From: Palsa-504 sp003136255
Lineage (GTDB): Bacteria; Actinomycetota; Actinomycetes; Streptosporangiales; Streptosporangiaceae
Assembly (NCBI GenBank): GCA_003136255.1
Contig: PLDT01000088.1
Location: 1 to 20,386 of the forward strand
DNA: 20,386 nucleotides
Reading direction: 5' to 3'
Shown here piece after piece: positions 1 to 6,759 of this stretch (position 1 is its first letter; each line of letters begins with the position of its first letter). The notes under the pieces were generated by a model. It was not told where the DNA came from, ran no database searches, and saw only the letters and a list, made by a program, of their open reading frames with translations. Made by a program: the position numbers and the translations under genes.

Positions 1-269
1 CCGGCCCGCAGGTCCGCGTGCACGGCCTCGGCGTCCGCGGCCACGAACCGGATCCCGGTCTCCACGCCAGCGGGCAGGTCATCGCGCGCCCGGATCAGCG
101 CGACGGTCGTCGCCGCGCCCGGCGGGGCGACCTCGATCCAGCGCCGGCCGCCGCCCAGGTCGGCATCGAGGCGCTTCTCGAAGCCCAGCGTGCCCACGTA
201 GAAGTCAAGCGCCCGGTCCTGATCGGACACCGGGACGCCGATCGTGCGAACGCCGTTGATTGCGGTCAT
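1..269 (-). CDS. VOC (glyoxalase/bleomycin-resistance fold) protein, C-terminus beyond window
   Basis: Reading leftward from the ATG at 269-267 gives a protein beginning MTAINGVRTIGVPVSDQDR, followed by ALDFYVGTLGFEKRLD and then GGGRRWIEVAPPG. This is the first beta-alpha-beta-beta-beta module of the vicinal oxygen chelate fold, in which a strand is followed by the 'D..RALDFY...LGF' helix. About 89 codons are visible and the frame stays open to the window edge, so the C-terminal half is missing. A GGAG sequence lies about 9 nt before the ATG. The gene follows the HAD gene on the same strand after a 66-nt gap and is probably the last gene of that cluster. VOC proteins include metal-dependent lyases, dioxygenases and drug-binding proteins. 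The visible part does not allow a choice among these, so no substrate is proposed. Confidence 0.8.
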   Translation of the reverse strand, partial: MTAINGVRTIGVPVSDQDRALDFYVGTLGFEKRLDADLGGGRRWIEVAPPGAATTVALIRARDDLPAGVETGIRFVAADAEAVHADLRA

Positions 270-308
270 CTACTCAAACTCCTCGAAGCGAAGCAGGGTC
301 CCGAACGG

Positions 309-334
309 CGAGACCGGACGGCGAGACCAGACGG
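309..334. repeat. 13-bp tandem duplication after the HAD stop codon
   Basis: CGAGACCGGACGG (309-321) is followed directly by CGAGACCAGACGG (322-334), with one mismatch. The pair lies between the HAD stop codon (338-336 on minus) and the VOC start. No hairpin or function is apparent; it looks like a small slippage duplication. Confidence 0.8.
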
Positions 335-335
335 A

Positions 336-1007
336 TCAGGCCTCCAGCGCGAGCAGCTTGGCCGCGACCTCGGTCAGGTCCTCGCCCACCACGTCCGGCT
401 GGGCGAAGGGCGCGCCGAAGCCGCCGGACTTGCGGCTGACCCAGCCGGTGGTCAGCCCGGCCCGCTTGGCGCCGTGGCAGTCCCAGTCGTGCGCGGCGAC
501 CAGCGCCATCCGGTCCGGCGTGGTGCCCATGACCTCCGTGGCGTACCGGTAGACCATCCCGGCCGGCTTCCATCGGTACACCTCGCCCACCGAGATCACC
601 CGGTCCACCAGGGCTCCGAGCCCGCTGCGGTTGACGAACGACGAGCCGAGGTACGCCGACCCGTTGGTCAGGCAGGCCACCCGCAGGCCGGCCTCGGACA
701 GGCTGGTGATCGCGGGCAGCGCGTCGGGGAAGGCGGGCAGCTCGCCGAAGCCGGCCATCACCGCGGCCACCTGCTCGTCGCTGACCGTGTAGTGGGTCAG
801 CCCGCGCAGCGCCGCCTCGGCCACCTCAGTAAACGGAACGTAGTCCCCGGTCGCGGACAGTGCCATGCCGTCCCGCAGCGTGCGGGTGTACCAGGCCTCG
901 AGCAGGCCAGGCGGCTGCCCGATGTCCGTGAGCCGGGCGCGCAGCGGCTCGAGCGACATCAGCGTCTCGATCACGTCGAAGGCCACCACGGCCGGCCGCC
1001 GGCTCAC
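336..1007 (-). CDS. HAD-superfamily hydrolase, haloacid dehalogenase type II-like
   Basis: This 223-residue protein has the four HAD motifs in order. Motif I is FDVIETL, with nucleophile Asp11. Motif II is CLTNGS, around Thr114-Ser117. The motif III lysine is Lys147 in WKPAGMVY. Motif IV is VAAHDWDCHGAKRAG, around residues 170-184. The 'AAHDWDxHGA..AGL.T.WV' pattern is characteristic of the (S)-2-haloacid dehalogenase type II branch, which hydrolyses C-halogen or phosphate bonds through an aspartyl intermediate. The GTG start at 1007 is chosen because GGAGG lies 7 nt upstream, the motif I strand begins at once, and the start overlaps the stop codon of the upstream oxidoreductase by 4 nt (GTGA), indicating translational coupling. 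The true substrate is unknown; many members of this branch are not dehalogenases. Confidence 0.87.
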   Translation of the reverse strand: MSRRPAVVAFDVIETLMSLEPLRARLTDIGQPPGLLEAWYTRTLRDGMALSATGDYVPFTEVAEAALRGLTHYTVSDEQVAAVMAGFGELPAFPDALPAITSLSEAGLRVACLTNGSAYLGSSFVNRSGLGALVDRVISVGEVYRWKPAGMVYRYATEVMGTTPDRMALVAAHDWDCHGAKRAGLTTGWVSRKSGGFGAPFAQPDVVGEDLTEVAAKLLALEA

Positions 1008-2374
1008 GAGGACCCCTCCAGCGAACGCAGCGCGTCCTCGATGCCCCGGTGGAACGTGGGATAGGCGTACGCCATGTTGCGCAGCGTAGCCAGCGGGACC
1101 TCGGCCCGGATGGCCACCTGCAGCGCCCCGAGCACCTCGCCACCCCACGGGCCGGCCGACGTGGCGCCGACCAGCACCGACCGGTCGGCGTCCTCGATGA
1201 CCTTGATGAACCCGTCGTTGCCGGCCTTGTGGATCCACCCTCGCGCGGAGTAGGGCACCTGGGCCAGCCCGGTACGCACCCGCAGCCCGGCCTCCAGAGC
1301 CTGCGCCAACGTCAGGCCGACGCTGCCGATCTCCGGGTCGGTGAACGTGACCCGGGGCACCGCCCGGTAGTCGGCGGTCGCGCCACCCTGGCCGAGGATG
1401 TCGCGCACCACGATGTCGGCCTGGTACATGGACATGTGGGTGAAGGCGCCCTTGCCGGTCACGTCGCCCAGCGCCCACACCCCCTGCGCCGCCCGCATCC
1501 AGCCGTCCGTAGGAATAACCAGCGCCGACGGGTCCAGGCCCACCGCGGCCACGCCCAGCGCGGCCAGATCCGTCCGCCGCCCGGTGGCCACGAGGAGCTG
1601 CGAGGCGGTCAGCACGTTCATGCCCAGGTGCACGGTGAAGTGGGTGCCGTTGTGGCTGACCAGCTCGGCCGGGGCGTCGGTGTACACCTTGACGCCTTCG
1701 CGGGTCAAGATCTGCTCGATCAGCTCGCTGGACTCGGGCTCCTCGAACGACAGCAGCCGCGGCTGCGCCTCGACCACGGTGACCTCCGTGCCGAAGCGCG
1801 CGAAGACCTGGGCCAGTTCGGTGCCGACGGCCCCGCCGCCGAGCACGATCATCGATTCCGGCACCTGCTCGGCCTCGACGATCTCCCGGTTGGTCCAGTA
1901 GGGCGTGCCCGCCAGGCCCTCGACGGGCGGGATGGCGGGTGCGGTGCCGCTGGCGATGACGATGCCCTTACGGGCCCGGAACACCCGCGTGCCGACCGCC
2001 ACCTCACCGGGACCGGTGATAGTGGCGTGCCCGCGGACCAGGTGCCCGCCCTTGCCGGCGAACCGGTCGGCCGCCACCTTGTCGTCCCAGTAGTCGGTGG
2101 CTTCCTCCCTGATCCGCAGGGCGACCGGCGACCAGTCGGGGGTGACGGCGGAGGTCCCGGCCATGCCGGGCACCCGCCGGGTCTCGGCGATCAGGTTGCC
2201 GGCCCGGATCATCATCTTGGTGGGTATGCAGCCCCAGTACGGGCATTCGCCGCCCACCAGGCGATCTTCGATGGCGGTGACATGCAACCCGGCCTCAGCC
2301 AGAGTCCCGGCCGCGTACTCGCCGCCGGGACCCATGCCGATTACGGCCACGTCCGTATGCTCTGCCTCGTCCAT
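1004..2374 (-). CDS. FAD/NAD(P)-dependent pyridine nucleotide-disulfide oxidoreductase
   Basis: This is a 456-residue class I flavoprotein disulfide reductase. The N-terminal FAD-binding motif is VIGMGPGGEYAAGTLAEAG (about residues 11-29). The redox-active CX4C is GGECPYWGCIPTK, with Cys44 and Cys49. The central NAD(P) Rossmann motif is VLGGGAVGTELAQVF, and the second FAD contact is VWALGDVTGKGAFTH. A C-terminal dimerisation domain follows. The fold is shared with dihydrolipoamide dehydrogenase, mycothione reductase and mercuric reductase, but CPYWGC differs from the usual CLNVGC of those enzymes. At the C-terminus the usual HPTxxE catalytic motif reads YPTFHRGIE (Tyr438-Glu446), so the standard general-base histidine is replaced. 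The substrate is therefore unassigned. The ATG at 2374 has AGGA 6 nt upstream, within a duplicated block. The gene overlaps the HAD gene downstream. Confidence 0.92.
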   Translation of the reverse strand: MDEAEHTDVAVIGMGPGGEYAAGTLAEAGLHVTAIEDRLVGGECPYWGCIPTKMMIRAGNLIAETRRVPGMAGTSAVTPDWSPVALRIREEATDYWDDKVAADRFAGKGGHLVRGHATITGPGEVAVGTRVFRARKGIVIASGTAPAIPPVEGLAGTPYWTNREIVEAEQVPESMIVLGGGAVGTELAQVFARFGTEVTVVEAQPRLLSFEEPESSELIEQILTREGVKVYTDAPAELVSHNGTHFTVHLGMNVLTASQLLVATGRRTDLAALGVAAVGLDPSALVIPTDGWMRAAQGVWALGDVTGKGAFTHMSMYQADIVVRDILGQGGATADYRAVPRVTFTDPEIGSVGLTLAQALEAGLRVRTGLAQVPYSARGWIHKAGNDGFIKVIEDADRSVLVGATSAGPWGGEVLGALQVAIRAEVPLATLRNMAYAYPTFHRGIEDALRSLEGSS

Positions 2375-2407
2375 GCGGTGTCCTATGCAAGCGGTGTCCT
2401 AATGCAA
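2375..2407. repeat. 16/17-bp tandem repeat carrying the ribosome-binding site of the oxidoreductase
   Basis: On the plus strand GCGGTGTCCTATGCAA (2375-2390) is followed by GCGGTGTCCTAATGCAA (2391-2407), identical except for one inserted A. On the coding (minus) strand each copy contains AGGA, and the proximal copy places it 6 nt before the ATG at 2374. The duplication therefore doubles the Shine-Dalgarno block. Confidence 0.85.
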
Positions 2408-2430
2408 AAGGCTCCTGCCCGATGTGGGCA
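2402..2430 (-). terminator. Weak candidate terminator after the DUF2342 gene
   Basis: On the minus strand a 5-bp stem (TGCCC/GGGCA with a 5-nt loop, 2430-2416) is followed by GGAGCCTTTTGC. The stem is short and the T-run is offset, so transcription may well read through into the oxidoreductase gene. Confidence 0.3.
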
Positions 2431-2441
2431 CCAAACTTACC

Positions 2442-3830
2442 TCAAGCGCCAGGAAGATCGTCGCCGTCTTCGAGGTCCGAGATGTCCAGTTCCGGCTGGC
2501 CGTGCACGAATGTCTCGGGGTTCTCGAGGTCGTCGGCGGCGGGCAACAGGTCAGGATGAGACCAGAGGGCGTCCCGGCCGTCCGCCCCGCGGGCCGAAGT
2601 CAGGCCCTGCCAGATGGCCGCCGCCTCGCGCAGCCGGCGCGGCCGCAGCTCCAGCCCGACCAGCGTCGCGAACGTCCGCTCGGCCGGCCCGCCGGTCGCC
2701 CGGCGCCGCCTGACCGCCTCGGCCAGCGCGTCGGCGTGGGTCAGCCGGTCCCGGGCCGCGGCGCTGACCACGGTCGCCACCCACCCCTCGACCAGCGCCA
2801 GCGCGGTCTCCAGCCGGACCAGCGCCGCCTTCTGGGTCGGCGTGTCCTCCGGCCGGAACAAGCCCTCGCCGGCCAGCGCGTCGCGCAGCGCCTCGGGGTT
2901 GGTGATGTCGACGTCCGGGATCGCCTCTTGCAGCCGCGCCATGTCGACCGTGATGCCGCTGGCGTACTGCTCGACCGCGCCGAGCAGGTGCGCGCGCAGC
3001 CACGGGACGTGCGCGAACAGCCGTTGGTGCGCCGCCTCGCGCAACGCCAGGAACAGCCGGACCTCGCCCGCGTCGATGGACAGCCCCTGGCCGAACTGGG
3101 CCACGCCCGCCGGCAGCAGCGCGGCCACGCCTTCCGGGCCGAGCGGCAGCCCGATGTCGGAGGAGCCGACCACCTCGCGCGCGAGCTCGCCGACCGCGGT
3201 GCCGGTCTGGCTGCCGATCATCGCGCCGCCGATCTGGCGCAGCATGGCCGACAGCCCGGCCAGGCCGCCCAGCCCGCCCGCACCTCCGCCGAACGCCCCC
3301 AAGGCTTGACGCATCTCTTCCGGGATGTCCTCGCCAAGCTGCGCCGGGTCGATGTTGAGCATGCCGCCCATCGCCTCGACGCCCTTGGCCGCGATCGGGT
3401 CGCACAGCTTGGCCCAGACCGGGAAGGTGGCCTCGAGCCACTCCGACCGGCTCCAGGCCTCGATCTTGCGGATCCCGGAGGGGAACGAGGTCACCTCGTC
3501 CAGCCACAGATCGGCCAGCCGGAGCGCCTCGGTGATCTCCCGGCGCTGCGCGTCCAGGACGCTGGGATCGCCGGCCGCGGCGATCGCGTGCCGGGCCACG
3601 TTCTTGGCCAGATCCCAGTTGACCGGGCCGCCCTGCCAGGACAGCAGGTCGGCGAACTGCCGCAGCGCGTCGGCGAACTGCTGCGGGTCGCCCATCGCCC
3701 CGAACGGTCCCTGGCCCCCGAGCGGTCCGCCCGCCCCGGGATCCGAGGGCCCGCCGGCCCCCGAAGACCCCTGGCCACCCTGATCTTCCGGCTGGTCGGG
3801 CACCCCGAAGCCGAACGGGCGGTCAGCCAT
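2442..3830 (-). CDS. Zinc-dependent-metalloprotease-like protein, DUF2342 family
   Basis: This 462-residue protein begins MADRPFGFGVPDQPED, and its first ~45 residues are a Gly/Pro/Gln-rich low-complexity tail. The remainder has the actinobacterial DUF2342 layout: a helical region with NWDLAKNVARHAIAAAGDPS, an Ala/Gly-rich stretch near 175-200, and LALREAAHQRLFAHVPWLRA around 261-280. The family is annotated as zinc-dependent metalloprotease because some members carry HExxH at this spot. Here the segment is REAAH (264-268), so the first zinc-ligand histidine is Arg264 and peptidase activity is doubtful. There is no signal peptide or clear membrane helix. The ATG at 3830 is the only sensible start and lacks a strong Shine-Dalgarno. 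The gene is divergent from the SDR gene and first of the minus-strand run. Its biological role is unknown. Confidence 0.88.
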   Translation of the reverse strand: MADRPFGFGVPDQPEDQGGQGSSGAGGPSDPGAGGPLGGQGPFGAMGDPQQFADALRQFADLLSWQGGPVNWDLAKNVARHAIAAAGDPSVLDAQRREITEALRLADLWLDEVTSFPSGIRKIEAWSRSEWLEATFPVWAKLCDPIAAKGVEAMGGMLNIDPAQLGEDIPEEMRQALGAFGGGAGGLGGLAGLSAMLRQIGGAMIGSQTGTAVGELAREVVGSSDIGLPLGPEGVAALLPAGVAQFGQGLSIDAGEVRLFLALREAAHQRLFAHVPWLRAHLLGAVEQYASGITVDMARLQEAIPDVDITNPEALRDALAGEGLFRPEDTPTQKAALVRLETALALVEGWVATVVSAAARDRLTHADALAEAVRRRRATGGPAERTFATLVGLELRPRRLREAAAIWQGLTSARGADGRDALWSHPDLLPAADDLENPETFVHGQPELDISDLEDGDDLPGA

Positions 3831-3861
3831 CGTTGGCTCTGCGGCAGGATGGAAGGGGAAA

Positions 3862-3871
3862 GGTCATGACC
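3862..3871. promoter_or_regulatory. 10-bp perfect palindrome in the DUF2342/SDR divergent region
   Basis: GGTCATGACC is a perfect palindrome between the divergent start codons at 3830 (minus) and 3899 (plus). On the minus strand a TAACGT hexamer (3880-3875) could be the -10 of the DUF2342 promoter, which would put the palindrome at its start site. A 10-bp palindrome is short enough to occur by chance. Confidence 0.3.
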
Positions 3872-3898
3872 GTCACGTTATCTCGGGAGAAGCACACT

Positions 3899-5014
3899 GT
3901 GACAAACGCCCGCCGGCCGGCTCGCCACGAGCGCAGTGACACACGTTCACAGCCTATGCCCGTGGTGGCCGTCACCGGTGCGGCAGGCGGCATCGGATAC
4001 GCCCTGACCGTCCGGCTCGCCGCGTCGGCGAAGGTCAAGAAGGTGATCGCGATCGACGGCCGGCGCGGCGACATCACCGGGGTGACCTGGCGGGTGGCCG
4101 ACGTGCGCGACCCGGCCCTGGCCGGCCGGCTGACCGGGGTGGACGTGCTGGTCCACGCCGACCTGGACCTGGCCCCGGACTCCGATGCCCGGACGCGGCG
4201 CGCGTTCAACGTGCGCGGCGCCCAGACGGTGCTCACCGCGGCCGCGGCGGGCCGCGTCGGCCGGGTGGTCCTGCTGACCAGTGCCATGGTCTACGGGGCC
4301 CGGCCGGACAATCCGGTCCCGCTGCCCGAGGATGCCCCGCTCGCCGCCGAGGCGGACAGCAGCGTGGCCGGGGACCTGCTGGAGATCGAGGCTCTGGCCC
4401 GCCGTTCGCCGCGGACCAACCCCGGCATGGCGGTGACGGTGGTGCGGCCCGCCGCGCTGGTCGGCGATTCGGTCGACACCCTGGTCACCAGGCATTTCGA
4501 GGCGCCTCGCCTGCTGACCGTGAAGGGCTGCGCGCCCCGCTGGCAGTTCTGTCACGTCGACGACCTCACCTCCGCGCTGGAGTTCACCGTGAGCGGCGGC
4601 ATCGACGGGCAGTTCACGGTGGGCTGCGACGGCTGGCTCGAGCACGACGCGGTCGAGCAGATCAGCGAGCTGAAGAGCATCGAACTGCCCGCCCGGCTGA
4701 CGTTCGGCACCGCGCAGCGGCTGCACCGGCTGGGCTTGACCCCCGCCCCGGCCATGGACCTGCGGTACGTCGTGTACCCGTGGGTGACGGACTGCGCCGC
4801 GCTGCGGGCGGCCGGCTGGCGTCCCCGGTTCGGCAACGCCGAGGCCCTGCGCGTCCTGCTGGACCAGCGCAAGAGCCGCTACGCGGTGGCCGGCCGGCGC
4901 ATCGCGCGCAAGGAGGCGACGATCACCGCGACCGCCGCCGGGGCCACGGTCGCGGTGATCGGCACCGCCGCCATCGTCCGCCGCGCCCGCCGCCACCGCC
5001 GCACGGACCCCTGA
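3899..5014 (+). CDS. NAD-dependent epimerase/dehydratase-like SDR with C-terminal membrane helix
   Basis: This extended short-chain dehydrogenase-like protein has the nucleotide-binding motif VTGAAGGIGYALTVRLA (GxxGxxG at residues 27-33). Asp/Arg residues follow the second strand (AIDGRRGD), and VLVHADLDL and VVLLTSAMVYGARPDNP come next (Tyr132). The canonical YxxxK is absent: the tyrosine is followed by GAR and no matching Tyr-Lys pair appears downstream, so classic dehydrogenase chemistry is doubtful. The C-terminus, ATITATAAGATVAVIGTAAI followed by VRRARRHRR, reads as one membrane helix (about 341-360) with a basic cytoplasmic tail. The GTG at 3899 is chosen because GGGAG lies 9 nt upstream. 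In-frame alternatives are ATG 3833, ATG 3866 and ATG 3956 (just before the Rossmann strand). The substrate is unknown. Confidence 0.82.
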   Translation: MTNARRPARHERSDTRSQPMPVVAVTGAAGGIGYALTVRLAASAKVKKVIAIDGRRGDITGVTWRVADVRDPALAGRLTGVDVLVHADLDLAPDSDARTRRAFNVRGAQTVLTAAAAGRVGRVVLLTSAMVYGARPDNPVPLPEDAPLAAEADSSVAGDLLEIEALARRSPRTNPGMAVTVVRPAALVGDSVDTLVTRHFEAPRLLTVKGCAPRWQFCHVDDLTSALEFTVSGGIDGQFTVGCDGWLEHDAVEQISELKSIELPARLTFGTAQRLHRLGLTPAPAMDLRYVVYPWVTDCAALRAAGWRPRFGNAEALRVLLDQRKSRYAVAGRRIARKEATITATAAGATVAVIGTAAIVRRARRHRRTDP

Positions 5015-5069
5015 CCTCCGCACACTCGTCAAACCAAATCTGCCGAACGGCCGTGGCGCGACTTCCGGG

Positions 5070-5075
5070 TAACCT
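5070..5075 (+). promoter_or_regulatory. Candidate leaderless -10 element for moaE
   Basis: TAACCT matches the actinobacterial TANNNT -10 and ends 6 nt before the GTG at 5082, so transcription would start at or very near the start codon. No Shine-Dalgarno is visible and no convincing -35 is seen. Confidence 0.5.
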
Positions 5076-5081
5076 TGTTTG

Positions 5082-5504
5082 GTGAGTGTTGTGCGCCTGA
5101 TCGACATCCGTGACCGCGAGCTGTCCCTCGATGAGGTCCGGGCCGCGGTCGCAGGCCCGGGCGCGGGCGGCATCGCGCTGTTCGCCGGCGCGGTCCGGGA
5201 CACCGACCACGACCAGGGCGTCACCGGCCTGTCCTACACCGCGCACCCGTCCGCCGAGGCCGAGCTGCGGCGGGTCGCGGAGATGATCGCGGAGAAGTTC
5301 AACGTGCTGGGCGTCGCGGCTGTGCACCGCGTTGGCGACCTGGCCATCGGCGACCTGGCCGTGGTGGCCGCGGTGGCCTGCGCGCACCGGGGCGAGGCCT
5401 TCGACGCCTGCCGGGAGCTGATCGACGTGCTCAAGGCCTCGGTGCCGATCTGGAAGCACCAGCGCTTCACCGACGGCACCAGCGAGTGGGTGGGCACGCC
5501 ATGA
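5082..5504 (+). CDS. moaE: Molybdopterin synthase catalytic subunit MoaE
   Basis: This 140-residue protein has typical MoaE length and motifs. AGGIALFAGAVRDTDHDQGV is the G.FVG.VR substrate-binding loop. LSYTAHPSAEAELRRVAEMI follows, then VAAVHRVGDLAIGDLAVVAA (the HR.G.L..GD..V stretch) and AHRGEAFDACRELIDVLKAS. The end, VPIWKHQRFTDGTSEWVG, contains the conserved IWK lysine of the active site. MoaE transfers sulfur from thiocarboxylated MoaD to cyclic pyranopterin monophosphate to make molybdopterin. No moaD or other moa gene is in the window, so its partner lies elsewhere. The start is taken as GTG 5082 because of the leaderless -10; TTG 5079 and GTG 5091 are in-frame alternatives. The gene is 29 nt before the PDZ protease gene. 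Confidence 0.92.
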   Translation: MSVVRLIDIRDRELSLDEVRAAVAGPGAGGIALFAGAVRDTDHDQGVTGLSYTAHPSAEAELRRVAEMIAEKFNVLGVAAVHRVGDLAIGDLAVVAAVACAHRGEAFDACRELIDVLKASVPIWKHQRFTDGTSEWVGTP

Positions 5505-5521
5505 CCGCCCGGGTTCGCGCG

Positions 5522-5527
5522 TAGTCT
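5522..5527 (+). promoter_or_regulatory. Candidate leaderless -10 element for the PDZ protease gene
   Basis: TAGTCT fits TANNNT and is separated from the ATG at 5534 by 6 nt (TCGGCT). There is no Shine-Dalgarno in this short gap. The layout matches that before moaE. Confidence 0.5.
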
Positions 5528-5533
5528 TCGGCT

Positions 5534-6568
5534 ATGTCGCGACGTTCCCTGACGCTGCTGATCGCCACGGTCGGCGTGATCGCAGCCCTCGCCGTCGCCG
5601 TGCTGATCCCGGTGCCCTACGTCATCCTCGAGCCCGGGCCGACGCTGAACACGCTCGGCCGGGACTCCTCCGGACAGCCGCTGATCACCATCTCCGGCCA
5701 TCCCACGTACCCGACCAGCGGCCACCTGAACATGGTCACGATCGGCCTGCAGGGCGGTCCCGGCGTCAACCTCAACATCTTCACCGCGCTGGCCGCCTGG
5801 CTGAACCCCCACGACGCCGTCGTGCCCGAATCGGAGGTGTTCACCCCCGGCCAGAGCCAGCAGCAGAGCCAGCAGCAGGACACCCAGGAGATGACCGGCT
5901 CGCAGCAGCTCGCGACCGCGGCCGCGCTGACCGAGTTGCACATCCCGTTCCAGACGCAGGTGGTCGTGGTGCAGTCCGAGCCGGGCTTCCCCGCGGCCGG
6001 CGTGCTGAAGTCCGGGGACGTGATCACCGCCGTGGACGGTAAGACGGTGACCGGCGAGTCCAGCCTGACCTCTCTGATCGGGGCGCACCCGGCGGGCAGC
6101 ACCTTGACCATGACCATTGTGCGCAACGGCCAGAGCCAGACGGTCCGGGTCGGCACCAAGGAGTCCGGCGGGCATCCGGTGGTGGGCGTCGAGGTCAGCG
6201 GGCAGTACAAGTTCCCGTTCACGGTGAAGTTCAGCGTGGGCGACATCGGCGGCCCCAGCGCGGGCACGATGTTCGCTCTGGGCATCATCGACAAGCTGAC
6301 CACGCTGAACCTGACCGGCGGCAAGTTCATCGCCGGGACCGGCGAGATCACGGCCAGCGGCCAGGTGCAGGCCATCGGCGGCATCCAGCAGAAGATGGTG
6401 GGCGCCCGCGACGCGGGCGCGACGATCTTCCTGGCCCCCGCGTCCAACTGCTCGGACGTCAAGGGCGCGATCCCGGCCGGCCTGCGGGTGGTCAAGATCA
6501 GCACGCTCAGCCAGGCCGTCACGTACCTGGAAGACATCAAGGCCGGCCAACCGGTCCCCTCGTGCTGA
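5534..6568 (+). CDS. Membrane-anchored PDZ domain / Lon-like (S16) serine protease
   Basis: This 344-residue protein starts with a basic MSRRS and one membrane helix (about residues 5-27), followed by VPYVILEPGPTLNTLG, typical of the YlbL-like actinobacterial and Bacillus family. Residues ~110-125 are a Gln/Ser linker made by a 12-bp duplication. A PDZ domain spans roughly 140-215 (GFPAAGVLKSGDVITAVDGK). The C-terminal Lon proteolytic domain contains GDIGGPSAGTMFALGIID, whose PSAG serine is the catalytic nucleophile, and GGIQQKMVGARDAGA, whose lysine completes the Ser-Lys dyad. The ATPase part of Lon is absent, so it is likely an ATP-independent extracytoplasmic protease with its domains outside the membrane. 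Both catalytic residues are present. It follows moaE closely but probably has its own leaderless promoter. Confidence 0.93.
   Translation: MSRRSLTLLIATVGVIAALAVAVLIPVPYVILEPGPTLNTLGRDSSGQPLITISGHPTYPTSGHLNMVTIGLQGGPGVNLNIFTALAAWLNPHDAVVPESEVFTPGQSQQQSQQQDTQEMTGSQQLATAAALTELHIPFQTQVVVVQSEPGFPAAGVLKSGDVITAVDGKTVTGESSLTSLIGAHPAGSTLTMTIVRNGQSQTVRVGTKESGGHPVVGVEVSGQYKFPFTVKFSVGDIGGPSAGTMFALGIIDKLTTLNLTGGKFIAGTGEITASGQVQAIGGIQQKMVGARDAGATIFLAPASNCSDVKGAIPAGLRVVKISTLSQAVTYLEDIKAGQPVPSC
5852..5875 (+). repeat. Two perfect 12-bp tandem repeats coding (QSQQ)2
   Basis: CAGAGCCAGCAG occurs twice in immediate tandem inside the PDZ protease gene, giving a Gln/Ser run (from about residue 107) between the N-terminal region and the PDZ domain. 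The unit is in frame, so copy-number change would alter linker length without frameshift. Confidence 0.85.
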
Positions 6569-6606
6569 CGCCCGCTCCGTGAAGACACCGTGCTCGTGCG
6601 TGCTCG

Positions 6607-6633
6607 ACGCCAGGCCGTGGCCACGGTCGGCGT
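6607..6633 (+). terminator. Candidate stem-loop terminator after the PDZ protease gene
   Basis: A perfect 12-bp palindrome CCGTGGCCACGG (6615-6626) is nested in flanking arms ACGCC (6607-6611) and GGCGT (6629-6633). Together they form an imperfect GC-rich stem 38 nt past the stop codon. There is no immediate T-run, which is common in actinobacterial terminators. The central palindrome could alternatively be an operator. Confidence 0.4.
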
Positions 6634-6759
6634 GATGGGGTAAGTGCTCGTTCCTGTTTTGTGCAGGGCGTAGGCTTTATTGCCGACGGGACATCCATAA
6701 CAGGTATGCATTGCACTGCCTGGTTGCCTGGATGACCCAGGAAGGGAGCAAGTGCGGTC

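Noticed and set aside
1049..2713. A 554-codon plus-strand open frame opposite the oxidoreductase
   Set aside because: Composition is the Arg/Pro/Gly/His-rich type of a shadow frame, and the opposite strand codes for a well-recognised flavoprotein.
3899..3950. GTGACAAACG and GTGACACACG as a direct-repeat operator
   Set aside because: One mismatch over 10 bp inside or beside the coding start; this can arise by chance and has no symmetry.
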